Of a DNA stretch of 64,000 bases, positions 42,740-51,710 are shown in pieces. The DNA is from JBKEDF01 sp047975325 (lineage in GTDB: Bacteria > Pseudomonadota > Alphaproteobacteria > Rhodobacterales > Rhodobacteraceae), in assembly GCA_047975325.1 (NCBI GenBank), contig JBKEDF010000056.1, forward strand, positions 1 to 64,000, written 5' to 3'. The notes under the pieces were generated by a model, which searched no databases, had not been told where the DNA came from, and worked only from the letters and a program-made list of their open reading frames with translations. The position numbers were made by a program, and so were the translations under genes. Numbering within the stretch: position 1 is the first letter of the stretch; every line of letters starts with the position of its first letter.

Positions 42740-43285
42740 ATGGAACGCAATTTCACCATGATCGCACTTTTTGCCGCCCTGATCGCGGGCCTCGGCCTTG
42801 TGCCCCAGATCACCCTGGCAACCGGAGTGCCAATTACAGCACAAAGCCTGGGGGTAATGCTCTGCGGTGCGGTTCTGGGGGCAAGGCGCGGGGCATTGGC
42901 AGCGTTTCTTTTCGTGGCTCTGGTAGCGCTTGGTCTGCCGCTTCTCAGCGGTGGGCGCGGCGGGATCGGGGTTTTCTTCATGCCGACGGCCGGGTTCGTG
43001 CTGGGCTTTCCGTTCGCCGCTTTCGCAACCGGCTGGGTGGTCGAAAAATGGTCGGTGCCAGTCGTCCTTGCCTCCTTTATCGGGGCGGTACTCGGGGGCA
43101 TCGGGCTTCTTTATCTATGCGGTATCACCGGAATGGCGCTGGCACTTGGTGAAAGCTGGCCCGCAGCGGCGCTTCTTGCACTGGCCTATCTGCCCGGTGA
43201 CCTTCTGAAGGCGGGGCTGACCGCCCTGATTGTCCATAACCTGGCGCAACTGCGCCCGCAGTCATTGCTTTCCCGCGCGGGTTAG
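42740..43285 (+). CDS. bioY: Biotin transporter substrate-specific component BioY
   Basis: The 181-residue membrane protein is the biotin-binding S-component. VPITAQSLGVMLCGAVLG and LPLLSGGRGGIGVFFMPTAG are hallmark BioY segments that line the biotin pocket. There are about six helices. BioY can bind biotin alone or with BioMN as an ECF transporter. bioMNY form a single rightward operon. No BioR-like binding palindrome was found upstream. Confidence 0.95.
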   Translation: MERNFTMIALFAALIAGLGLVPQITLATGVPITAQSLGVMLCGAVLGARRGALAAFLFVALVALGLPLLSGGRGGIGVFFMPTAGFVLGFPFAAFATGWVVEKWSVPVVLASFIGAVLGGIGLLYLCGITGMALALGESWPAAALLALAYLPGDLLKAGLTALIVHNLAQLRPQSLLSRAG

Positions 43286-43354
43286 GCCTTTCTGCCCCTT
43301 GGCATCGGCCCGGGCTGGGCGTATAGCCGGGCGCGAAGCCCAATGGAGCCCCGG

Positions 43355-44143
43355 ATGCAAGGCAGCGCGAACCTGAACCTCATGAAGAAAGCTGCCCGCA
43401 AGGCGGCCCGTTCCCTGGTGAAGGACTTCCGAGAGGTGGAAAACCTTCAGGTTTCCGCAAAGGGGCCAGGGGATTTCGTCTCCCGGGCAGATCGCGAAGC
43501 AGAGCGCATCCTTCACGAAGAACTCATGGCAGGGCGGCCAAGCTATGGTTTCCTTGGCGAAGAAGGCGGGGAGATCGCAGGTGCGGACCCGACCCGGCGC
43601 TGGATCGTCGATCCTCTTGATGGCACCACGAATTTCCTGCATGGGCTGCCGCATTGGGCAATTTCTATTGCACTGGAACACAAGGGCGAAATCATCTCGG
43701 GCGTGATCTATGATGCGGCCAAGGATGAAATGTACTGGGCCGAAAAAGGCGCGGGCGCCTGGATGAATGACAGCCGCCTGCGTGTTTCGGGTCGCCGCCA
43801 GATGATCGAGGCGGTTTTTGCCACCGGCGTCCCTTTTGGTGGGCGCGATACCTTGCCTGCAACATTGCAGGATCTCGCGCGTCTCATGCCGGTCTGTGCA
43901 GGGGTGCGGCGCTGGGGGACGGCCTCGCTTGATCTGGCCTATGTGGCGGCGGGACGATTTGACGGTTTTTGGGAACGTGGCCTCAATCCCTGGGATATCG
44001 CAGCCGGTATCCTGCTGGTGCGCGAGGCGGGTGGGTTCGTTTCGGGCCTGCAGGACGGGGATAATCCCCTTACCTCCAGCGCGATCATCTGTGGAAATGA
44101 GCCGCTTTTCGAGGGTTTCCGCAAGATCATCCGGGGCGAGTGA
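43355..44143 (+). CDS. suhB: Inositol monophosphatase family protein (SuhB)
   Basis: The 262-residue enzyme has the metal ligands FLGEEGG (Glu69/70), VDPLDGTTNF (Asp86/89) and the C-terminal NPWDIAAGILLVREAGG. Its N-terminus MQGSANLNLMKKAARKA is characteristic of the SuhB-like archetype. It hydrolyses inositol 1-phosphate and possibly other phosphates; SuhB also associates with rRNA antitermination. ATG 43355 has GGAG 6 bases upstream and was preferred to ATG 43343. It is followed closely by the AMP ligase, perhaps in one transcript. Confidence 0.92.
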   Translation: MQGSANLNLMKKAARKAARSLVKDFREVENLQVSAKGPGDFVSRADREAERILHEELMAGRPSYGFLGEEGGEIAGADPTRRWIVDPLDGTTNFLHGLPHWAISIALEHKGEIISGVIYDAAKDEMYWAEKGAGAWMNDSRLRVSGRRQMIEAVFATGVPFGGRDTLPATLQDLARLMPVCAGVRRWGTASLDLAYVAAGRFDGFWERGLNPWDIAAGILLVREAGGFVSGLQDGDNPLTSSAIICGNEPLFEGFRKIIRGE

Positions 44144-44162
44144 TGGTGCCCCGGCAACCGGG

Positions 44163-45332
44163 ATGACCGGGTTTCGTGCCCATCCCGCCGCACGGCTTTT
44201 CGGGCCGGATGGGGATCAGATACCCCTGACACCAACCCCAGCTGCCGCAGGTGCCTATTCCGAGCGCCCCGTTGCATCTGCCCTGCCCGGCGCCTTTACC
44301 GGTTCGTTTCGTATCGGCGCGCAGGACGCCCCTGCGCCGATACGTGGCTTTGAAACCCTTACCTCCGGTTCAACAGGGACCCCCCGGCGCATCGCCCGCG
44401 ATTTCGGGAGCTGGCGCGCAAGTTTCACGGTCAATTCCCGACTTTTCGGAACGGGCCCCGGCAAACGCATTGCGGTAATCGGGCCGCTTTCCCAGTCACT
44501 GGCGCTATACGGTGCAGTCGAAGCGCTGGAACTGGGGGCCGAGGTGCACCTGCTTGAGGGGTTGCGCCCCGACAGGATGCGCCGGGAACTTGCCCGACAG
44601 GCCGTAACATTGCTTTGGGCCGGACCTGCAGCACTGCAATTATTGCTGGAAACGGATGGCCCTGCCCTGCCCGATCTGCATTGGATCCTTCTGGGCGGCG
44701 CAAAGCTTGACGATGGATTGCGCGCCCGTCTGGCCACGCTTGCCCCGGCAGCCCGGATCCGGGAATTTTACGGCGCGGCCGAGGCAAGCTTCGTAACCCT
44801 CACCGATGCAGATACCCCGCCTCATTCGGTGGGAAAGCCCTATCCCAACGTGGAAATCCTGTTACGCAACGATCAGGGGCATGTCGCGACGGAAGGCCGG
44901 GTCTGGGTTCGCAGCCCCTATCTCTTTACCGGTTATGCCAGTGATCCCGGCCCTGCCAAATGGCGGGATGGCTGGCTGGGGCTGGGGGAAATCGCCCGAT
45001 GGGAAGGCGGCAATCTGGTCCTTCTGGGACGTATCGACCGGATGTTCACCACCGCCGGTCAAAATGTATTTCCCGAAGCACTCGAAAGCTTCATGGCCGG
45101 TCTTCCGGGAATGGCCCGGGTGGCAGTTCTGCCCCTGCCTGATGAAAGGCGTGGCGCGGTTCCGGTGGCGGTGGCGATGGGAGATCCGGCGCAGGAGGCC
45201 GCAATCCTGAAAACCCTTCGGGAGGAATTCGGACCCCTGGCAGCCCCCCGGCATATCCATTGGCGGCAGGATTGGCCGCTTCTGCCTTCCGGGAAAACCA
45301 ATCTGGCCCTGTTGCGACAAGGTTTGAAATGA
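44163..45332 (+). CDS. Compact AMP-dependent acyl-CoA synthetase/ligase-like protein
   Basis: This 389-residue ANL-superfamily enzyme is about 100 residues shorter at the N-terminus than usual. The P-loop LTSGSTGTP occurs already at residues 66-74. Further motifs are REFYGAAEAS, YLFTGYASDP, the hinge GRIDRMFTTAGQNVFPEALE (canonical GRxDDxIKxxG, here Thr-Thr) and LLPSGKTNL with the C-terminal catalytic Lys378. The TGD motif is replaced by LGE. It should activate a carboxylate as an acyl-AMP; the substrate is unknown. Its stop overlaps the thiolase ATG (ATGA). Confidence 0.85.
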   Translation: MTGFRAHPAARLFGPDGDQIPLTPTPAAAGAYSERPVASALPGAFTGSFRIGAQDAPAPIRGFETLTSGSTGTPRRIARDFGSWRASFTVNSRLFGTGPGKRIAVIGPLSQSLALYGAVEALELGAEVHLLEGLRPDRMRRELARQAVTLLWAGPAALQLLLETDGPALPDLHWILLGGAKLDDGLRARLATLAPAARIREFYGAAEASFVTLTDADTPPHSVGKPYPNVEILLRNDQGHVATEGRVWVRSPYLFTGYASDPGPAKWRDGWLGLGEIARWEGGNLVLLGRIDRMFTTAGQNVFPEALESFMAGLPGMARVAVLPLPDERRGAVPVAVAMGDPAQEAAILKTLREEFGPLAAPRHIHWRQDWPLLPSGKTNLALLRQGLK

Positions 45333-46402
45333 ATGCTTACATGATCTCTGCCCGGCGCAGCCCGGTCATGCCAGCGGGTGGTCCCTTTGCAAGGCTGGAA
45401 CTGCATGAGCTTGCCGCACCGGTTATCTTGGCCGCCTTGACAGACGCGGAGCTGGACGCCGGACAGGTCGATGAGCTGATCTGCGCAAACGCCCTTGGGG
45501 CAGGTGGAAATCCGGGCCGGGTTCTGGCGCTGGCCGCCGGACTGCCGGAACGGGTGGCAGGACTGACCATCGACAGGCAATGCGCAGGCGGGCTCGATGC
45601 AATCGCAATCGCCTCCGCCCTGATTCGGTCGGGTCAGGCGGAAGTGGTAATTGCCGGTGGGGTAGAAAGTGCCTCCCGTCGTCCATTACGGCTGCGTACC
45701 GACCCTGATGGCGGAACGCCACAGCCTTATGATGCCCCCCCCTTTTCCCCCTGGCCCGATCGCGACCCTGCCATGCATGAGGCCGCCGCGGCATTGGCCC
45801 GAAGATCGGGGATAACACGGAAGCGACAGGACAGTTTCGCAATAGAATCCCACGCCCGGGCGCGCATGGCCGCACATCCGGAGATCCTGCCCATGGGCGG
45901 GCATGGCCGCGATGGGTTCACCCGTAACCTGACCCCCGCCCTCACAGCCCGGGCGCGCGTAATTGCAGATACGATCACCGCTGCCAATGCCGCAGTTTCC
46001 GCAGATGCAGCGGCTTTTGCGGTCATCACCTCCCCCCGTATTGCAACCCGCGCATCACGTGCCCTGCGGCTTGCCGGTGCCGTCACGCTTGGGGCTGCTC
46101 CGGAGGAGCCGGGCCTTGCGCCGGTCCCCGCCATTCACAGGCTTTGGCAGCCCGGAACACCCCTGGCGCTGGCCGAAATCATGGAGGCTTACGCCGTTCA
46201 GGCCATTGCCTGTATCAAAGGCGCGGAACTTGACCCGCAGGTGGTCAATCCGGGTGGCGGGGCGCTGGCACGGGGGCATCCCATCGGTGCTTCGGGCGCA
46301 ATCCTTGCCGCCCGGCTTTTCCATAATCTAGAAAATGGGCACGGGCTGGCCGCCATCGCCGCTGCAGGCGGTATTGGCTCAGCCCTGCTTCTGGAAGCCT
46401 GA
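45329..46402 (+). CDS. Atypical thiolase family protein lacking two active-site residues
   Basis: The 357-residue protein has the thiolase nucleophile region LTIDRQCAGGLDAI (Cys85) and ARGHPIGASG with His317. However, the canonical NEAFA motif reads MEAYA (285-289), and the C-terminal catalytic cysteine of CxGGGxG is replaced by AAAGGIG (Ala344). It is also short, about 35-40 residues below typical thiolases. Loss of the base cysteine usually blocks normal Claisen chemistry, so it may catalyse another acyl transfer, use a CoA thioester from the adjacent ligase, or be non-catalytic. It is coupled to the ligase and abuts iorB tail to tail with no gap (TGATCA). Confidence 0.85.
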   Translation: MNAYMISARRSPVMPAGGPFARLELHELAAPVILAALTDAELDAGQVDELICANALGAGGNPGRVLALAAGLPERVAGLTIDRQCAGGLDAIAIASALIRSGQAEVVIAGGVESASRRPLRLRTDPDGGTPQPYDAPPFSPWPDRDPAMHEAAAALARRSGITRKRQDSFAIESHARARMAAHPEILPMGGHGRDGFTRNLTPALTARARVIADTITAANAAVSADAAAFAVITSPRIATRASRALRLAGAVTLGAAPEEPGLAPVPAIHRLWQPGTPLALAEIMEAYAVQAIACIKGAELDPQVVNPGGGALARGHPIGASGAILAARLFHNLENGHGLAAIAAAGGIGSALLLEA

Positions 46403-47974
46403 TCAGCCCGGTATGGCGTCTTTTTCCGGGGCAAAACTGCGGATCGTTGCCAGTGCGCCTTCCAGCGCCTCACCCTCTTCGTCCTGAAGGGCGGCCTCAC
46501 GCAGGCGGCGCGCCCAATCAGCACCATCCTCGCGCATCTCGACCAGGCGAATCCCCTCCAGAACGCGATCAAATTTGGAAAGCGCCCTGCCATGGGTATC
46601 CGAATAGCCCTTTACCAGACGGCGGCAGCGGATCACCTCTACCGCAAGGTCATAATTCTGCGGCAGGTAATCCAGTGCCCGCGACAGCCACGCCTCCAGA
46701 TGCGCAACTTCCTGTGCATGGCGCAAGGTCCGGCGGCGCCAACCTTTCATTCCCGCCAGAAGATAGAGCATGCCGAAGGAAAAAATCCCATCCGTCCGCA
46801 ACCGCCGACCATGGCCGAACCAGCGATCAATCCGACCCATCCATTTTTCCGATGCCTGAAGCCCGCCCCCCAGGCCTTTCGTCAACATGCCGGTGATTTC
46901 TTCGGCGCGGGGATGGAAAAATTCCGTTACATGCAGAAGCTGCGCATCTTTCACCCCCATTTCACCCCGAATGCGGGTGAAACGGGTTGAACGGGTTTTC
47001 TGATCTGCAACACGGATCACATCGTCATAGGCCATGGCATTGGCAAGGTATTTTGCAGCCTCGCGGGTAAGGTCATAGGGCTCCCTATCCCGCCCGGCCA
47101 GTTCCTCAAGCCGGTCAAGATATTCTTTCCCATATTCAAGATCCTGAAATTCCACGACCTTCCGCAATCCGGCATGGGCAATGGCCGGGGCCTCACCGGG
47201 TAATGAATCGGCACGGGCAGCCAGAACCCCCCAGTCTTTCTGCAGGGCATCCGGCCCTTTCGGATGGGGGTCAGCTGTCAGCGATTCTTCAACCTGTGCC
47301 GTCCCCTCCAGCGTCACCCCGGCAAGGGCCGCCTCATGGCCGGCCGCAAAGGCCCGCAAGGAAGGTTCAACCCCCTTGCCGCCTGCCCGAATCGCTTCTT
47401 CAAAGGCTTCACGGGGAAAAGGAAGCGCACCACTCGCGGCCAATGCCCCGAAAAGCGTTGCCGAAATTACCGAACCGACCCCGGCCGCCACTGCGTCAAA
47501 ATCTGCAGCTATAAAACGTCGCGCGGCGATTTCGGCGGCAGCTATCACCTCTTCGGCATTGGCAATGCCATCGCCCGGCACCATTTTTTCACTGACGGCA
47601 AGGGATCGGTGGGTAGAAGCAATCAGCGTCGTGCGATCTGGCGTGACAAAACCGCGGATGATGGATCGCCCGGCTTCCATCAACTCGGCCGCGATCATGA
47701 TATCGACATCCCCAGCGGCGGGCATCAGCGAAAAGACCGGCAGGCGATCCCCCGCCGGGCACATTTCAATATAGTAAACGGTTGCGCCGGTCCGCTGCGC
47801 CACGCCGGCCACACTGGTTGCCTGGGCAACATAGCCATTGGCACGGGCCAGCGATTCGATCCAGTTGGTCAGGACCCCGCCCCCCTGACCTCCTACCGCC
47901 AGCATGGCCAGTTTGATGATCCCACCAAGTTTCGAATCCGCATCGCGGGGAAGAATTGCCTCTTGAACGGTCAT
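46403..47974 (-). CDS. iorB: Indolepyruvate/phenylpyruvate ferredoxin oxidoreductase beta subunit-like protein
   Basis: The 523-residue product begins with the gamma-type 2-oxoacid oxidoreductase domain (about residues 15-215): KLAMLAVGGQGGGVLTNWIE and GVAQRTGATVYYIEM match IorB. A C-terminal half of about 300 residues (DUF6537-type helical extension, by my recollection) is absent from archaeal IorB. With IorA it oxidatively decarboxylates aryl pyruvates to arylacetyl-CoA and reduces ferredoxin. ATG at 47974 overlaps the iorA stop (ATGA), so both are co-translated. Its end touches the thiolase end. Confidence 0.9.
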   Translation of the reverse strand: MTVQEAILPRDADSKLGGIIKLAMLAVGGQGGGVLTNWIESLARANGYVAQATSVAGVAQRTGATVYYIEMCPAGDRLPVFSLMPAAGDVDIMIAAELMEAGRSIIRGFVTPDRTTLIASTHRSLAVSEKMVPGDGIANAEEVIAAAEIAARRFIAADFDAVAAGVGSVISATLFGALAASGALPFPREAFEEAIRAGGKGVEPSLRAFAAGHEAALAGVTLEGTAQVEESLTADPHPKGPDALQKDWGVLAARADSLPGEAPAIAHAGLRKVVEFQDLEYGKEYLDRLEELAGRDREPYDLTREAAKYLANAMAYDDVIRVADQKTRSTRFTRIRGEMGVKDAQLLHVTEFFHPRAEEITGMLTKGLGGGLQASEKWMGRIDRWFGHGRRLRTDGIFSFGMLYLLAGMKGWRRRTLRHAQEVAHLEAWLSRALDYLPQNYDLAVEVIRCRRLVKGYSDTHGRALSKFDRVLEGIRLVEMREDGADWARRLREAALQDEEGEALEGALATIRSFAPEKDAIPG

Positions 47975-50112
47975 GCGCTGAACTCCAGCCTTTTCGATTC
48001 CCGCCGGGTCTGTAGCCAGCCAATGAGGCGGGCGCGTTTTTCTGCCCACCAGGTTTCATATTTCCCGGGGTTATGGACCACATCCGCCCGGTAGAAACTG
48101 GGGCAAAGTACGGCGGCATCAGCGACCTCACCGCAATTGCCGCAACCCACGCAGGTATGGTCAATCGCGGCCACAGGGTCATCCCGCAACGGATCATCCA
48201 GTCGTTTCAGGCCCAGTGAAGGACAACCCGACAGCCGGATACAGGCGTGATCACCCGTGCAAATAGCCTCATCCACGCCAAAACGTGGAGCCTCTACCCG
48301 GCGACCTTCCTTGATCGCCTTGTTGCGCAGGGGTTTTTCGCGCCGTTGCCGGTTCAGCATGCATTCCGAAGAGGCCACGATGACCTTCGGTCCCTTCCTG
48401 TCGGTCGTCAGCGCCTCACGAATCGTGTCACGCATCCGGCCAACATCATAGGTCCGGTCTATCTGGCGAACCCAGCCAATACCGATGCCCTTCAACGCAC
48501 GGGATATGGGGTTATTCGTGGCTTTGGTGTCATTCCTTGCGCGCGACGACATGATATCCTGCCCGCCCGTTGCCGCCGAATAATAGTTGTCGACGATGAT
48601 CGCGACGCCGTCGGATTTGTTGAAGGCCATGTTGGTGAAGGAAGAAGACAGGCCGTTGTGCCAGAATCCGCCATCCCCGATGATCGAAACGGGCCGCTTG
48701 TCCCCGCCACCGTCAAAGGCACCATTGGCAGCCGGGCCAAGCCCGTAGCCCATGGTTGCCCCACCTATTTCAAAAGGTGGCAGCGAGGCAAAAAGATGGC
48801 AGCCGATATCGGCTGCGATCTGGTGTTTACCCAATTCCTTTTCCACCAGTTTCATTGCGGCAAAGATCGGTCGTTCAGGACAGCCCGTGCAAAACCCTGG
48901 GGGGCGGATCGGCACCACCTTGGTCAGATCCGGAATTTCGGGCTTGTCCGCATTGGGCGCACGCACGGCGGCGGGCAGCATTTCGGGCGCAGCCTTGCGG
49001 ATAAAGCCCTCCAGTGCATCCAGCATCACCGTACCGGTATATTCCCCTGCCATGGGGAACAGCCCCTTGCCATGCAATTTCACCTTGGATTCCGCGCGGT
49101 AAAGATAACTGCCAAGCTGGGTTTCGATAAATTCCGGCTGACCTTCCTCTATCACCAGAACGTTTTCCTTGCCCTCACAGAATTCCAGAAACTCATCGGC
49201 CAACAGCGGATAGGTCACGTTGAGGCAATAAATCGGAATTTCAGTATCGCCGTAAAGATCAGCAAGCCCCAGGCGCTGCAGGGCGCGGATCAACCCGTTA
49301 TACATGCCCCCCTGGACCACGATGCCCAAAGGTGCCTTTTGGGGGCCAAAAAATTCGTTCATGCCGTTTTCACGGATGAATTTTTCAGCCGCCGGCCAGC
49401 GGTTTTTGACCTTATCCTGTTCATGGACAAAGGACATTGGTGGCAAGACCACACGGTTAAAATCACTGCGTGGCGCAGCAACAGCCTCCTTCACCGTCAA
49501 TTCCGGTCGCCGGTTGTCCCGACAGTCGAAACTACCTGTCACATGGCAGGATCTGATCCGCACCATCAGCATGACAGGTGTATTAGAAACTTCCGATAAT
49601 TCAAAGCCTTCCGAGACCATCTTGACAATTGATGGCAGGTTTGGCCGTGGGTCCAGAAGCCACATCTGCGCCTTCATCGCGAAAGGATGGGTGCGCTCCT
49701 GCATGATCGAGGCGCCTTCACCGTAATCTTCCCCCACGATCACCATCGCCCCACCATTGACACCGGAGGAGGACAGGTTCGCGAGCGCGTCGGAGGCCAC
49801 GTTCACACCGACCGGACCCTTGAACGTGACCGCTCCCCGGATCGGATAATGGACCGAAGCCGCAAGCATCGCCGCCGCCGCCGCTTCGTTGGCATTGGCC
49901 TCGTAATGGACCCCCAATTCCCCCAGAAGTTCTTCGGCATCGGCCAGAACATCCATCAGATGACTGATCGGCGCGCCCTGATAGCCGCCGACATATCCGA
50001 CTCCGCTTTCCAGCAATGCCTTGGTGATGGCGAGGATCCCCTCGCCGGTAAAGGTCTCACCTTCCCCTTTTCTCAGGTGTTGGACCTCTGCCTTGAAACT
50101 GCGTTCCGCCAC
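47971..50112 (-). CDS. iorA: Indolepyruvate ferredoxin oxidoreductase alpha subunit
   Basis: The 713-residue protein contains the pyrimidine-binding domain (YVGGYQGAPISHLMDVLAD, about 45-60), the core 2-oxoacid domain and the TPP-binding region IIGDGGFWHNG with GYGLGPAANGAFDGG before it. The C-terminus holds ferredoxin-type Fe-S motifs: CTGDHACIRLSGCPSLG and CVGCGNCGEVADAAVLC. It converts indolepyruvate, phenylpyruvate or 4-hydroxyphenylpyruvate to the acyl-CoA. It is preceded by the MarR and cyclase genes on the same strand, so a single operon is likely. Confidence 0.95.
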   Translation of the reverse strand: MAERSFKAEVQHLRKGEGETFTGEGILAITKALLESGVGYVGGYQGAPISHLMDVLADAEELLGELGVHYEANANEAAAAAMLAASVHYPIRGAVTFKGPVGVNVASDALANLSSSGVNGGAMVIVGEDYGEGASIMQERTHPFAMKAQMWLLDPRPNLPSIVKMVSEGFELSEVSNTPVMLMVRIRSCHVTGSFDCRDNRRPELTVKEAVAAPRSDFNRVVLPPMSFVHEQDKVKNRWPAAEKFIRENGMNEFFGPQKAPLGIVVQGGMYNGLIRALQRLGLADLYGDTEIPIYCLNVTYPLLADEFLEFCEGKENVLVIEEGQPEFIETQLGSYLYRAESKVKLHGKGLFPMAGEYTGTVMLDALEGFIRKAAPEMLPAAVRAPNADKPEIPDLTKVVPIRPPGFCTGCPERPIFAAMKLVEKELGKHQIAADIGCHLFASLPPFEIGGATMGYGLGPAANGAFDGGGDKRPVSIIGDGGFWHNGLSSSFTNMAFNKSDGVAIIVDNYYSAATGGQDIMSSRARNDTKATNNPISRALKGIGIGWVRQIDRTYDVGRMRDTIREALTTDRKGPKVIVASSECMLNRQRREKPLRNKAIKEGRRVEAPRFGVDEAICTGDHACIRLSGCPSLGLKRLDDPLRDDPVAAIDHTCVGCGNCGEVADAAVLCPSFYRADVVHNPGKYETWWAEKRARLIGWLQTRRESKRLEFSA

Positions 50113-50128
50113 GGGTTCGCCTCCGGTA

Positions 50129-50599
50129 TCAGATCTCGTGTTTTCGAATATTTGCCAGCATTTTCTGCAGGGTACCTACAAAGACGCGCCGTTCCTCATC
50201 GGAAATGTCGCGAAACATCTGTTCTGCCGCCATGGCCATCGCGGGCCAGAGCCTTTCAAAGGCTGCGCGCCCCTCTTCGGTAATCCGGATCCGGACGCCC
50301 CTGCTATCGGTCTGGTCCGCCTCACGCCGAACCAGCCCTTCGCCTTCCATCTGGTCCAGGGTACGGCTTAATGTGCTTTGTTCGGTCACGGTATAAACCG
50401 CCAGTTCCCGGATCAACGGCCCTTCAACCACCGAAAGCGCGGCCAGGGCGCGCATCTTGGGCGTGGTCAGGCCAAGTGTCCCCAGTTCTTCCCGCACCGA
50501 ATGGTTGTAACGCCCCATGATGCGATTCATCAGATAGGGTGGAAAATTCGTCAGGCCAATTTCACCCAGACGCGGTGATTCTGGCGGGCCATCCGTCAT
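50129..50599 (-). CDS. MarR family transcriptional regulator
   Basis: The 156-residue protein shows the MarR winged helix: LTTPKMRALAALSVVEG, IRELAVYTVTEQSTLSRTLDQ (recognition helix), and the wing READQTDSRGVRIRITEEGR. ATG 50599 has AAAGG about 8 bases upstream and was preferred to GTG 50608. It lies between the cyclase and iorA (16-base spacer), a position that suggests it senses the aromatic acid and controls the surrounding operon through the palindromic region at 51594-51603. Confidence 0.92.
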   Translation of the reverse strand: MTDGPPESPRLGEIGLTNFPPYLMNRIMGRYNHSVREELGTLGLTTPKMRALAALSVVEGPLIRELAVYTVTEQSTLSRTLDQMEGEGLVRREADQTDSRGVRIRITEEGRAAFERLWPAMAMAAEQMFRDISDEERRVFVGTLQKMLANIRKHEI

Positions 50600-50673
50600 C
50601 GCCGACACCTTTCATGATCACAGGAAAAACCCGGCCCCGATGCAGGCAAGCCCGGGGCCGGATGGTTTGGAAA

Positions 50674-51465
50674 TTACCCGCGTGGAACCAGTGCCAGGGC
50701 GCGGATCGGTGACCCGGTGCCGTTCTTGATCTTGAGCGGTGCCGCAATCAGGATTGCACCCTTGGCGGGCAGCTTGTCCAGGTTGGCCAGAGAGGCGAGC
50801 CCATAACGGTTGTTCTTGTGCAGCAGGTTATGGGCGGGAAATGGCGGCTCCATTCCCCCTGCCATGCCCGCATCCGTGCCAATGCATTGATTGCCCCACC
50901 CGACAATACCCTTGTCCACCAGATACTGGATCACCTCGGCGGTCGGCCCGGGCGTATGCGGACCGTTTTCGTCGGCATTGAGGAATTTCGTCTCATCATC
51001 GGCAAAACGATCCCAGTCGGAACGCAGTACCACCCATTCGCCGGCCTTGATTTCCCCATGCTCGGCTTCCCAGGCCTTCACATGATCGATGGTCAGCAGG
51101 AAATCATAGTTTTCCCGGCATTCTGCACTGAAATCGAGAACATTGACCGGTGCCACGGTTTTCTCGACCGGCAGCGTGTCGGTATAGCCTTCGGCATAGT
51201 CCTTGCCGGTAATCCAGTGATGCGGGGCGTCAAAATGGGTGCCGGAATGTTCGCCCAGTTCCAGCCAGTTCCAGGCCCAGAAAGGCCCGTCCTGATCATA
51301 TTCGCTGATCCGATGGATCTTGATCGGCGGCGTATCCTTTGCAAGTTCCGGCGGTAGTTTCAAAAGCGGGGTTTCGGGGCCAAGAATACCGGTGCAATCC
51401 ACCACTTCGACCTTCCCCGATGCCAGCATCCCCGCCAGATCCGAAAGCAAATTCTGCGCGCTCAT
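50674..51465 (-). CDS. Cyclase family protein (kynurenine-formamidase fold)
   Basis: The 263-residue protein contains the metal-binding motif LGEHSGTHFDAPHHW (HxGTHxDxPxH), which places it in the cyclase/KynB amidohydrolase family. The later GIVGWGNQCIGTDAGM region completes the Zn/Mn site. It is longer than KynB (about 210 residues), so kynurenine formamidase activity is only a possibility. Co-transcription with MarR and iorAB favours a role in aryl-acid metabolism. It is the first gene after the promoter at 51573-51601. Confidence 0.88.
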   Translation of the reverse strand: MSAQNLLSDLAGMLASGKVEVVDCTGILGPETPLLKLPPELAKDTPPIKIHRISEYDQDGPFWAWNWLELGEHSGTHFDAPHHWITGKDYAEGYTDTLPVEKTVAPVNVLDFSAECRENYDFLLTIDHVKAWEAEHGEIKAGEWVVLRSDWDRFADDETKFLNADENGPHTPGPTAEVIQYLVDKGIVGWGNQCIGTDAGMAGGMEPPFPAHNLLHKNNRYGLASLANLDKLPAKGAILIAAPLKIKNGTGSPIRALALVPRG

Positions 51466-51572
51466 CGTCCTAGTTCCCTCTCTGTTGAAACAGTCTTGTT
51501 TTTGGTGCCCGGCGGAAGGTTTCAGGAAAATTCATGCAAAACCCGTTTGCCTTCCTGCTGGGTGTTGGAATC

Positions 51573-51603
51573 ATCCTAACGGTATTTACATGCATTTGCA
51601 AAT
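51573..51603 (-). promoter_or_regulatory. Candidate promoter with overlapping palindromic operator for cyclase-MarR-iorAB
   Basis: Read leftward, TTGCAA (51601-51596), a 17-base spacer and TAGGAT (51578-51573) match the sigma-70 consensus at 4/6 each. The -35 box sits inside the perfect palindrome ATTTGCAAAT (51594-51603). Repressor binding there would block polymerase, and the MarR gene in the same operon is the obvious candidate. The surrounding 51466-51710 interval shows no gene. Confidence 0.5.
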
Positions 51604-51710
51604 ATTTTGCTTATTACCCCCTCAAAGCCGGACATGACAGGACAGCCCGATCCGACTGGTTCCCGAAATCAAGGTCATAAAAGGGGATATCTGCCACTTT
51701 GCAGCCGGGT

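Noticed and set aside
48247..49599. 450-residue rightward ORF antisense to iorA
   Set aside because: The opposite strand encodes full-length IorA with all motifs; no ribosome-binding site or homologous pattern supports the antisense frame.
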